DNA of 64,000 nt from Brachypodium distachyon (taxonomy: Eukaryota; Streptophyta; Magnoliopsida; Poales; Poaceae), in contig NC_016135.3 in assembly GCF_000005505.3 (NCBI RefSeq), positions 26,560,758 to 26,624,757 on the forward strand, given 5' to 3'. Shown piece by piece: positions 47,701 through 55,300 of the stretch. The notes below the pieces were generated by a model that was not told the origin of the DNA, did not search any database, and saw nothing but the letters and a program-made list of their open reading frames with translations. A program made the position numbers and the translations under genes. Each line of letters begins with the position of its first letter. Within the stretch, counting starts at the first letter, position 1.

Positions 47701-47841
47701 GAGAGCTGGCCGGGCCTAACAAGGAGATGGGCTGGCAGCCTGATTTTTCTTTTTCTTTTTGGGCTCAGGATATTAGATGTAGTGTTATATGGGCCAAATT
47801 CCATGGACCACCACCCTGGCCACCCTGTGGATCTGCCAGTG
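44721..47841. mobile_element. full-length hAT-superfamily DNA transposon
   Basis: A 3121-bp element bounded by a perfect 8-bp target duplication, CATGACAT at 44713-44720 and 47842-47849. Its termini are imperfect inverted repeats: left CAGTGGCGGATCC, right (complement) CACTGGCAGATCC, 11 of 13 matching. Both ends also share a subterminal GGGTGGTCCA-like motif. An 8-bp duplication and CA-GTGG termini are typical of hAT elements. It contains one intact transposase ORF on the minus strand and about 440 bp of 5' noncoding DNA, which has everything expected of an autonomous element. Confidence 0.93.
44956..47397 (-). CDS. hAT transposase (TTF-type zinc finger / DUF4371 / hAT dimerisation)
   Basis: A single 813-aa uninterrupted ORF starting MKRNGDIASLFMNYAAKKK. 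After a proline-rich segment comes a TTF-type zinc finger (about 85-195) with KAGFCFVCTLF and HEGDVASVH. It is followed by a DUF4371/RNase H-like core: ILADESSDVSHKEQLAI supplies the first Asp and GQGYDGASNMKGEIRG the second. The C-terminal dimerisation block (about 735-795) has LPVATASVERAFSAM, supplying the catalytic Glu, and KLRNKMGDSFLDDCLVTYIE. The ZMYM1-like/TTF-type proteins annotated in plants are mostly this transposase class. It cuts and pastes the element through its terminal repeats. All motifs are intact, so activity is plausible. Whether this copy is mobile or domesticated cannot be told here. Confidence 0.92.
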   Translation of the reverse strand: MKRNGDIASLFMNYAAKKKVAPPFSPEREQEIISRQPPSPSRPQSPPPRPPSPPPPPVYDINRLPHDPGERLPISAYPVNDQDAVRRAYIMKGPFQPYAHTFEVRKIGGRDRKFDPFWFHKHHWLEYSIKEKAGFCFVCTLFKEKKTSRKRTNAFTDDGWKTWNRDDALQKHEGDVASVHNAAQERYNLFVNPRAAVDTLLVKVNNEDVRLYKIRLTYSLRCLKFLLHQGLAFHGHREDEEASNRGNFIELLKWLAENSEEVNKYVLKNAPGNCTLTSHNIQKQIIQCCALETRKQILEDIGDNHYAILADESSDVSHKEQLAICLRYVDKLGRPCEHFLGVVHVSNTTSLSLKEAIQSLLVSHHLTMTQIRGQGYDGASNMKGEIRGLKTLIMKESPSTYYVHCFAHQLQLVLVAVAKGNDDCVWFFDRVSLLLSIIGVSCKRHDMLKNARLQNVLKAIECGELETGRGLNQEMGLARPGETRWGSHYRTVLNITTMYAEIRDVLISLGKDTAQRGDWPKIHSIVGVFESFDFIFNAHLMLLILGYTNELSECLQRRDQDILNAMRLVRLAKTRMQDLRSNGRDAFLEKVTSFCNKYSIEVPTMGSNYMPHGRSARFVQPQTNEDHFRREVYIGVIDKIRQELDDRFDEINMELLSCMAALSPANNFASFDAQKVHRLAELYPNDFSNSDLVHLQIQLDNYIGDMRKDDDFKGLENLVDLSVKLVQTRRHIVYNLVYLLLKLVLILPVATASVERAFSAMTFVKNKLRNKMGDSFLDDCLVTYIEQDAFSKVNEDDVIDTFMTMRKRYPDKK

Positions 47842-47849
47842 CATGACAT

Positions 47850-49026
47850 ACTACAATCCACGGAAGAAGCGCCTTCTATGTATGGCTTCAAGGTAGGAAG
47901 CACGAGCCATAAGTTGCGGTTTTAGCTAACTTTTAAGCCTTCCAAGTCCCACCCACACTAAGTGTAAGGATCTCTTTCTGGTGTTGTGAAAGTATGGTAT
48001 GCCATCCCAAGTTGACGGCATCATAAGTCCACCACACATGATGAATGCTAATGGCTAATGTTACATTATTCTTTCGTACATCTATGGCTTAATCTCCATT
48101 GATATCTTCGTGAAACACCGATCATTGCTTGAGTCACGTGGCGTATGAATTAAGACCAAGAATTGCCCCCGGGACTACAAAATGAGCACTAGGGCTATCT
48201 AGTTCGAAGGGTTTCAAGCTGGCATTGATCAGTGGATTCTCAAAACATATACTATTCCTGCTTCAAGTTGTATTGCTGTAGTGATGCAATTCTCAAATTA
48301 GTGTCATTTGCCATACAGCACGGTTAGTTGCAGCTGGTTCAAATATCAGTGGAGAACTGAAGACTGAACCATACAGAGTAGGAGATGGCAATGTAGCCAT
48401 CACTTGCATATGTCTTCCATGGGCTGTCATCTTCTCCTTTCAAAGTATACACTCCAAGAGTCACCCGGAACAGAAAAGAGCTCCCTCCATTTGTCATGAT
48501 TGGTAGCCTGAACATCGTGGCTAAATTGTTGTTATGGTGTAGAAAATCAACAGAGGATCTGTAGGGAGTTTGTCCATGATGCTTGTTGTTGTTAAGAGTG
48601 TGTGAAGAGAAGGATGTGTGTGGTCAGAAGAGAGTAACTCCCATGTTATCATGGAAGTTCTGGTATGTCTGGCCCACAACCAGCGATCTCATACTCTTAT
48701 TCATGCAAATAAGTAGCAATTCAAATATTATATTTATTACAAACCGAAGGATTGCATGACACTACAAAAAAAAGGGTGGAACAGAACACTAATAACAGCT
48801 ACTTGACTCTTTAGCTTCCGTCATTCTTTTATTTCTTTTGTTATAGCTGTCTTCTGTTACAGGGAGCAGATATCCGTACTCCACATGCTCACTAGAACTT
48901 CCCTACTGAACCTACTAGGCTACTACGTTATCCAGTCTTAAATCTTGAATCTATGCAGTCTGTGGATTCTAAACTATATCCAACTTGCCCTGAACTTCCT
49001 TCATACTCCCGTTATTTGTTGCTTAT
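47850..49026. other. intergenic
   Basis: AT-rich spacer. 47850-47925 resumes host sequence after the hAT element and contains a short open stretch ending in TSHKLRF. Apart from the unassigned ORF at 48339 (separate entry) no gene was supported. Confidence 0.4.
48339..48515 (-). CDS. unassigned protein-like ORF or exon
   Basis: From ATG 48515 the frame gives 58 aa; without requiring an ATG it is open for 94 codons (48623-48342) before a TGA. Composition is strongly protein-like: MFRLPIMTNGGSSFLFRVTL, then GVYTLKGEDDSPWKTYASDG and YIAISYSVW. I do not recognise the family. It may be the last exon of a decayed gene. Too short for a confident call. Confidence 0.35.
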   Translation of the reverse strand: MFRLPIMTNGGSSFLFRVTLGVYTLKGEDDSPWKTYASDGYIAISYSVWFSLQFSTDI

Positions 49027-49076
49027 ACTCCCTCCGCTCAAAAATATTTTATGCCTTATATTTTGGAACGGAGGGA
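49027..49076. mobile_element. very short Stowaway remnant
   Basis: A 50-bp inverted-repeat element, CTCCCTCCGCTC..GGAACGGAGGGA, with TA on the left. Only the two termini remain; the centre is deleted. Confidence 0.65.
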
Positions 49077-50634
49077 CTGCCAAGTATTTCTCTTCATTTT
49101 GATCTTTGCAAATATAGAGTTCACCCAAGTCACGCCCACCAGATGCCAACCCAATTTGTATGCTCATCACTTGATCAAATGGTACATCTGCCAGATACGG
49201 ACAAGACAATACTGGGCACAAGTTAGTGCAAACTAATTTACTGCTTATCATCATAGCTGTTCTAGCGATTTGTATCTTCTCTCAATCCTTGTAGAAAAAA
49301 ATACATTAGTGATTAGTGCAACCTGCTGTGCCAGAGTTGGTTGATGTTAAACGGTGAGAGTGGTCTCAGCTGCACAAGGGAAATAGCGCGATGGCATGAC
49401 TGATGATGTATCTTCCGGCATGGAGCTATGGAAGTACACTGTATTACATGAAAATACACAGCACAGGGCTAGAGCTACAGTTGTTCTGACTAACAGAAGT
49501 ATTTCTTGCACAACTTTTTTTCTTTTTATGTATGCAGCATCTTAACGGAAGTTCCTTTCTTGCAGCGAGTGAAGAAGAGTTTACTGCTTGAGCTTGAGTG
49601 ACTTCATGGACTTTGAGCTTGAGAGATTCTACATGGCAAAGTCCGTCTAAGCCCGCATGTCGCCAGCCAGAGCCTATACTGGTTGCCCGGTTCATCGTTT
49701 AATGTCTCATCTCGAAAGAACTTTTTGTTGGGATTTTATTTGTAAATCAGTGAGGCATGTATCTGTGTGGGGGCATGAGATTGTGGACCTGTTACTACTT
49801 AAAATTGAACCTGTAACTTAAAGTCGCCATGATAGCTTAGAAAACTAAATAAATGGACTTGTAAACTCTGCAAGGTGAACCTGTGTGGATGGGAAGAAAA
49901 TCATATACGCCTGGGTCGTTTCGTCAACCACGCTGGTCGCTGGACTCTCTTCCATTCCTGATTTCCCTACCAGCATGTTTGGCAATATAAGAAAAGGAGA
50001 ATGAAGTAGATTAAACATGGGAATTGATTTTTAGTCTCAATCCCTTCTTGTGTTGGTATGGGATGAGATATATACGTGGTAATTAACGAGGAATTTTTAT
50101 TTCCGTGTTTGGTTGTTGGGAGTTTATAGAAAATTAGCTTATGACTGATGTTTAAGATAATTTCTACGAAAATATTCCCTCCGAATTCTCGGTCTCTCAA
50201 ATCTCATGCCTAGTTTTTCTAATTCACATCACAGCCTCTCCAACTCTCGTTCCCTGTCTCTAATTCCATCCAACGAAACGATCTGTCGAGTCCATTCCTT
50301 CCGTCCTTAACTGACGTGGAGTTAATTCGTGAAGGTGGGAGTACCAAATCTCTACCCCCTTGGCCACAGTGCGTTGCTCTGTTTCTGAATTGTCGCCCGC
50401 CTCATCTCCCTTTGGTTCCTTGGACGCTGCCCGCCTGCCCCTTTTCATCTGAGCCAGCGACGACGCACAAAGAAGGCATGGTGCACAAAGAAGGCATGGT
50501 TGACACAGAATCACAGACTGCAATTCATTGATTTGGCATCGCCGATCTGTCTCCGGTGCCATAGATTTGGAGTTGGAGCCACGGCCCTAATTTTTGGAAG
50601 TAAATCATCAGGGTATATATACTCATAAACAGCA
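49077..50634. other. intergenic with dispersed module copy 2
   Basis: Contains the second copy of the dispersed coding-like module (49516-49734, separate entry) and AT-rich spacer. A GTTTGG-type sequence around 49975-50120 resembles a hAT-type MITE but its ends could not be fixed. No gene is seen. Confidence 0.4.
49516..49734 (-). repeat. dispersed coding-like module, copy 2
   Basis: Near-identical to copy 1 at 30955-31172 in the same orientation, from TTTTTATG(C/T)ATGCA to the AAAATCCC(C)AACAAAAAG boundary. The coding frame on the minus strand is broken in places (RATSIGSGW reading), so this copy is more decayed than copy 1. Confidence 0.75.
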
Positions 50635-50635
50635 C

Positions 50636-50748
50636 TTCCTCCGCCCAACAAAACATATCACAAGTTTGTCAAAATTTAGATGTATCTAAACATGACTTAG
50701 TGTATAGATGCATTCAAATTTGGTCGAAAGAGACATTCTTTGTTGGTG
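50636..50748. mobile_element. Stowaway-like MITE
   Basis: Starts CTTCCTCCGCCCAACAAAAC and ends with the near complement (TTTGTTGGTGGGATCGAG). It lies just upstream of the topoisomerase I pseudogene. The ends are imperfect and no clear TA duplication is seen. Confidence 0.55.
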
Positions 50749-51560
50749 GGATCGAGCACTCCAAGTTGCCCCAACGTACTCGAATTGGAATCCAAACACC
50801 GAAGGGCCCGAGGGCGGAGGGCCGAGGCGCCGAGCACTGCCCGCCGGGGGTCGATCGAGATATAACTACGAGCTGCCAGACCGGGTTAAGCACGCGCCCT
50901 ACCGACCGAGCAGCGTGGCCGCGCAGCTAGCGCTAACCCTAACTGACGAGTCCTGACGGCCGGGCGAGCGGTGACGCCTCGACCGTTTCTTCCCCGCGCC
51001 GACGATCTTGGGAGGAGCTAGCTAGCGAGGTCCGTCCATATATCTGCAGCCACTGCGCGAGGAAGCTAGCAATGACGCCTACGGTCTGCAGTATGTCTGA
51101 CGGCGACGATGAAGACGGTCCAATTTCCTTCAAGCAGCGAGGCTCGTCAGCGTCAGGGAATGCGTCGAATCCTCGGCCTTTGGGGTCCGGTGGTGGTAAG
51201 CCAAACAGTATATTACCGACGAAAAGACCTCTTTTGGTGGAAGATGGTGATACTGATTCGGATGACGAGAAACCACTCGCAAAACTGAAGAGAATCGACA
51301 ACAAAGGAGGTGCCAAGGAAGAAGATGACGATTCGGAAGATGAGAAGCCACTGGCCATGAGGTGGTTGCCCAGCAATGCAAGCAGCGCTCCCAGGAATTC
51401 AATCAAAAGGCGGCCAGGTGATGGCGATAATCGAACAAGTTCACCTCTGAACCCTTCTGCCGTCGAAAGAGAACCGGAGGCTGCTGAGCCCATGACAACG
51501 ACATACCTCTCGCACCAGTTGAGCCTCCGAAAACAAATCCACCCGCAAAGAAAATCCCCA

Positions 51561-51660
51561 ACAAAAAGTTCTTTCGAGATGAGACATTAAACGATGAACC
51601 GGGCAACCAGTATAGGCTCTGGCTGGCGACATGCGGGCTTAGACGGACTTTGCCATGTAA
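51561..51660 (+). repeat. dispersed coding-like module, copy 3 (inverted), fused to TOP1 exon
   Basis: Inverted relative to copies 1 and 2. It begins exactly where similarity to the intact topoisomerase I N-terminal exon stops (after PPAKK) and continues open: KIPNKKFFRDETLNDEPGNQ, then RLWLATCGLRRTLPCK. The frame is shared with the sequence after the upstream 1-bp deletion. Confidence 0.7.
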
Positions 51661-52025
51661 AAAGTCCATGAGACTTGTACGGAGGGGGCATCAAGACTAC
51701 TCTAGAAAGGATTCGCGGCCACAAGAAATATACATGATGAACCATCCTTCTGCTGAAAATCAATTTCTTTCAGCATTCGCATTTTTTTACAATTTCTGTT
51801 GGTTTCTATTTAGTTTTGAGTTTCGTGTACATATGCTATCATGCAACTTCAATTATTTTCAGGACGACGACGAGGCCGATACTGTTGGTTGTTGTACACT
51901 GAAGGTCGAAAATGTTAGGTCATGATCTTCATGCTTGACGATATTATTCACTAAGAGAAAATTAATTCTGATGTTAGCCGATGTTTGATTTCCCTTTCAG
52001 TTTGACTTCCTCAGTAAAGGTTCTA

Positions 52026-52138
52026 CTCCCTCCGTTTCATAATTCTTGTCGAAATCTTACATGTATCTAGACACCTTTTAGTAATAGATACATCCAATTT
52101 TAGGCAAATTTGAGACAAGTTTTATGGAACGGAGGGAG
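52026..52138. mobile_element. Stowaway MITE inside TOP1 pseudogene exon
   Basis: A 113-bp element, CTCCCTCCGTTTCATAATTC to GGAACGGAGGGAG, with TA duplications at 52024-52025 and 52139-52140. It separates FDFLSKG from the next coding residues (RYLNTIEV), so it inserted into a topoisomerase I exon. Confidence 0.92.
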
Positions 52139-53200
52139 TATAAGATACTTGAACACCATAGAAGTTTAGAGGTTGAACTACCTGTATACGAGGTTATTAA
52201 GCAACTCTGTCTGGTAACTCCCATGCTATGCTCTTTTCCCATCCGTCCATCTCTTGCTGCTGTCCTAGACAAATCGTCCACATATGTTTCGCGTACTGGT
52301 TTTGTAGGAAAAATGAAGGGAAAGCATTTCTTTGGGGAGCTTGATACAAAAGCTAAATGCTCATCCTAAAGGAATTAATGCCTGGCCCTTATGGCAAAAG
52401 TGTTCTGAACATATAATGCTTCCGTCACTTTGCACGCCAACGTAAGTTCTATGCAAACTTTCACTGTTTCGTAGCAGGTCTCTGTCCTCTGTGTTATGTC
52501 ACACTGTTTAGACTGCATGATCTCGGTGCTTTAATTAAGTGATTAGCTGAACTTTGTCATGAAAACAATTTAGGAGCATCTGTTGTGCCGTTTTGTTTTG
52601 ATACTGTAACACTCATAGCTGAGCTTGTACCTGCAGCTCAAATCAACAGCAAATATATATTTAGTTTGTCAGTAAACATAGAAATCATCGTGTCTTCAGT
52701 TACAGCAGTTATCAGGTTAAACTTTTCATATTCCCAGAAACGAATGTGTAACATTATTATGTCATAATAATTTTTTTATCTGAATAGATATATGTGTGTG
52801 ATGGTATTACAGCTGAACAAAGAAACAGAAGGTGGAACCCTTCTTCAAAAAATTACTATCTATCAACACGCAGACAAGGAAGTAAAATCTGCCACTCTTG
52901 AGGGGAAAAACTTGCATCATCCGTCAGGTTGAACAAAAAAAAACTTGATCTCTTTGATGTTTCTCGTTCACCCAGGTTGCTATAATCTGTAACCATCAGC
53001 TTGCGGTCTCAAAATCACATGATTCCCAGATGGCTAAGGTGAATGAAAAGTTTGACGAATTAAAGGTTGGTTGTTGGCTTCAATGGTTAGCTCAAATTTG
53101 TGCTTGTCCTGTAAACATTTTTGTCATCATTCTTTTTTCCAGGCTCAGAGGAATGGGCTGAAAATAGAGTTAGAGAAAGCGAGAAAGGAGAGCATATAGG

Positions 53201-53543
53201 CAATGATAAAGATGAGAAGAGACAGAGAACATTGATCCTCGAAGTGTACTTCAAAATCACAGATATATCAAATTTTGTACTTGCCTGACTCAAAGAGTGG
53301 AGACAATCTCATATAGTCTAGCTAAATGTGTAAGTTTTGATCGAAAGATACTTCACAGATGGTGTATGTATTTTTCATTCTAGCATGTAATGACTGCCGA
53401 AACAGAATGCACTGTTTTTAAAATGTTAAAAACGGATTGCAATCAGAATGCTAGAAGCGAAGAAACAGATACACTTTCATTCTAACACTAACTCTCAGCA
53501 ATCAATAGCCAGTCATGAGTATTCCCAGCAATCAAAGAGTCGA
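53201..53543. other. intergenic between TOP1 pseudogene and F-box gene
   Basis: AT-rich; no coding signal. It probably includes the 3'UTR of the minus-strand F-box gene. Confidence 0.4.
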
Positions 53544-54950
53544 TCAGGTGTATATCCACCAGGCCGGGGGACACCTGTCCGAGGAGCGAGGTGGGTGAGG
53601 TGGATCACCAAGAAGCGGCCAATCCTCTACAACATCATCCTCCATTCCATGTGCAATCCCAATGAATCCCATATTCTGTCTCGTATAACGACCTGGCTCC
53701 TCCTCGACTTCAACGCCGCTGTCGTCGAAGAAGTGAATTTTTGCGGACTGTGCAGCAAAGGGTCGCGAAGACGCCTGTCCAACAAAGAGAGCACGGCCCA
53801 CGAGTGATGACGACGCATCCTCCCAGCTGAAGTACATACTGGACTCAGAATAACCTTCATCATCAGAACTTGCGTTGGAACTTTGGTCTTCCTCCTCATT
53901 TAGTTCCAGTTTGTATACTTTGATTGTAAAGGCCCGGCCATCATTCATCCGCAGCATTTTGATAACCATGTGTAAAATGCCTCCAGACTCTACAAGGTAT
54001 CTATTGATGTTAAGATTCAGAAGCTCGGAACCATGTGTATCAGACAGATAATCTCCCCTCTCCTTTGTTGGGAACTCCTGCCACCACAGATTCCCGTGGT
54101 CGTCCTTCAACTTTCCAATCTTCTCTCTAGCAGTCAGAAGCCAGAACTCTCCCCTGTGATAGATCAGATCAGCAAAATCATCAACCCAATCTGTAGGCAA
54201 GTGAACATCCTCCCAGTGTGGAGGATCCATTCGCCACGTGGCTAGAACAGAAGAGCAGTCCTCCCCTAGAGCTGCAACCGTGCAGCCAGGTAGCAGGGGT
54301 GACGAAGAGGGGACAGCAGCTCGAAATCTGAATGTATTCACGTCCTGGCCGCTCCTCACTGTCACCGGCATGGCGATCATCTGACGGGTGTGTATATTGA
54401 ACATATGGTGGCGGTGAGGTTCATCGAGCGACAGAGCAAACCATCCACCCTCGCACGAGCCAGAAAACTTCCCGTGCACTCGGACATCTTCAGGCAAGTG
54501 CAGCTTGTGCCAGTGCCAGTCGCAGACTCCATCTGGATCATCCCTCTCATCTGCTGCTGTTGCAAGTCTGTCCAATTCGCAAGCCTGCGTGTTGTGGAAC
54601 ATAGGATCTGCACTTGATGGGAGAATCAGGCTACGAATCTGAGCTGGCAACTGACCAATGAGTGACTCCACGGCAGCATTCCAGGTACGGTTCAGGCATC
54701 TGTAGGCGACAAACTCGGTCCGGCTCTGCCGTGTCATATTGAGGATGACCACGACGAGGTGTTGGGGTGGGGGGGGGGGGGGGGGGGGCTCTGACACGAA
54801 TTCTGTATCTGACGCGCCGCCCGTCCGAGCCGTCTCCTTTGTGTTCAACTCCGAGGACCCTGCAACGGTCACGGCGAGTGCAGAAGATGGCGCTTGTCCT
54901 CCTGCCCCCTGCATTGCACAGTGGAAACCATAAATTGAAATCCTCAACAA
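53544..54950 (-). CDS. F-box/DUF295 (KIB1-4 type beta-propeller) protein
   Basis: A single-exon ORF of 468 aa, or 455-456 if the second Met (MQGAGGQ) is used. The N-terminus has a proline run from a poly-C/poly-G tract, then a shortened F-box-like stretch (LVVVILNMTRQSRTEFVAYR, CLNRTWNAAVESL). The body matches the grass DUF295/KIB family: HMFNIHTRQMIAMPV, WRMDPPHWEDVHLP, DLIYHRGEFWLLT, and the signature GRALFVGQASSRPFAA with HFFDDSG. Such proteins are thought to be substrate receptors of SCF ubiquitin ligases, and the family is greatly expanded in cereals. The proline run (encoded by the G run at about 54766-54788) may be affected by sequencing length errors, which would change the start frame. 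Confidence 0.8.
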   Translation of the reverse strand: MLRISIYGFHCAMQGAGGQAPSSALAVTVAGSSELNTKETARTGGASDTEFVSEPPPPPPPPQHLVVVILNMTRQSRTEFVAYRCLNRTWNAAVESLIGQLPAQIRSLILPSSADPMFHNTQACELDRLATAADERDDPDGVCDWHWHKLHLPEDVRVHGKFSGSCEGGWFALSLDEPHRHHMFNIHTRQMIAMPVTVRSGQDVNTFRFRAAVPSSSPLLPGCTVAALGEDCSSVLATWRMDPPHWEDVHLPTDWVDDFADLIYHRGEFWLLTAREKIGKLKDDHGNLWWQEFPTKERGDYLSDTHGSELLNLNINRYLVESGGILHMVIKMLRMNDGRAFTIKVYKLELNEEEDQSSNASSDDEGYSESSMYFSWEDASSSLVGRALFVGQASSRPFAAQSAKIHFFDDSGVEVEEEPGRYTRQNMGFIGIAHGMEDDVVEDWPLLGDPPHPPRSSDRCPPAWWIYT

Positions 54951-55300
54951 CTTCGATCAGTTGAAATCATCAACAACATCATCCCCAATCCCCAAATCGA
55001 AACATCAACGGCGATTGTGCATTACCAGCAAAAGCAACTCATCAACTATTTCGATCAGTTGAAATCATGAGCAACATCATCCCCAATCCCCAAATCGAAA
55101 CATCAACTGCGATTGTGCATTACCAGCAAAAGGAACTCATCAACTAATTCGATCAGTTGAAATCATCAGCAATGATAATCATCTGCTCCCCAATCCCAAA
55201 ATCGAAACAACAACTGATTCGATCGCACATTAGCAGCAAAAGTAACTCATCAACTAATTCGACCGGTTAAAATCATCACATCACAGGGACATCTAATTCA
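54951..55300. repeat. 98-bp tandem repeat, about 3.5 copies
   Basis: Units start with GATCAGTTGAAATCAT at 54955, 55053, 55151 and a diverged one at 55261 (periods 98, 98, 110). Each contains ATCCCCAATCCC(C)AAATCGAAAC and a TTAGCAGCAAAA or TTACCAGCAAAA block. It lies directly upstream of the F-box gene. Confidence 0.85.

Larger units (their letters stand above)
51072..53200 (+). pseudogene. DNA topoisomerase I (type IB), decayed duplicate
   Basis: The N-terminal exon (51072 to about 51580) is a clear paralogue of the ORF at 63324: SDGDDEDGPISFK, ASNPRPLGSGG, LKRID, DDSEDEKPLAMR, SIKRRPGD. A 1-bp deletion near 51490 shifts its frame. The catalytic core is missing. Later exons reappear with splice sites: DDDEADTVGCCTLKVENV (about 51863), FDFLSKG (about 52000) interrupted by a Stowaway element, TYNASVTLHA (about 52405), GTLLQKITIYQHADKEV (about 52832), VAIICNHQLAVSKSHDSQM (about 52978) and AQRNGLKIELEKARKES (about 53143). 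The final exon with the active-site Tyr is absent. Exon-intron structure is kept, so this is a segmental, not processed, pseudogene. The intact gene would relax DNA supercoils in the nucleus. Confidence 0.88.

Noticed and set aside
47608..47925. 105-aa plus-strand ORF crossing the right end of the hAT element
   Set aside because: It spans the transposon-host junction at 47841, so it is a chance fusion; only the host part was considered in relation to the small upstream gene.
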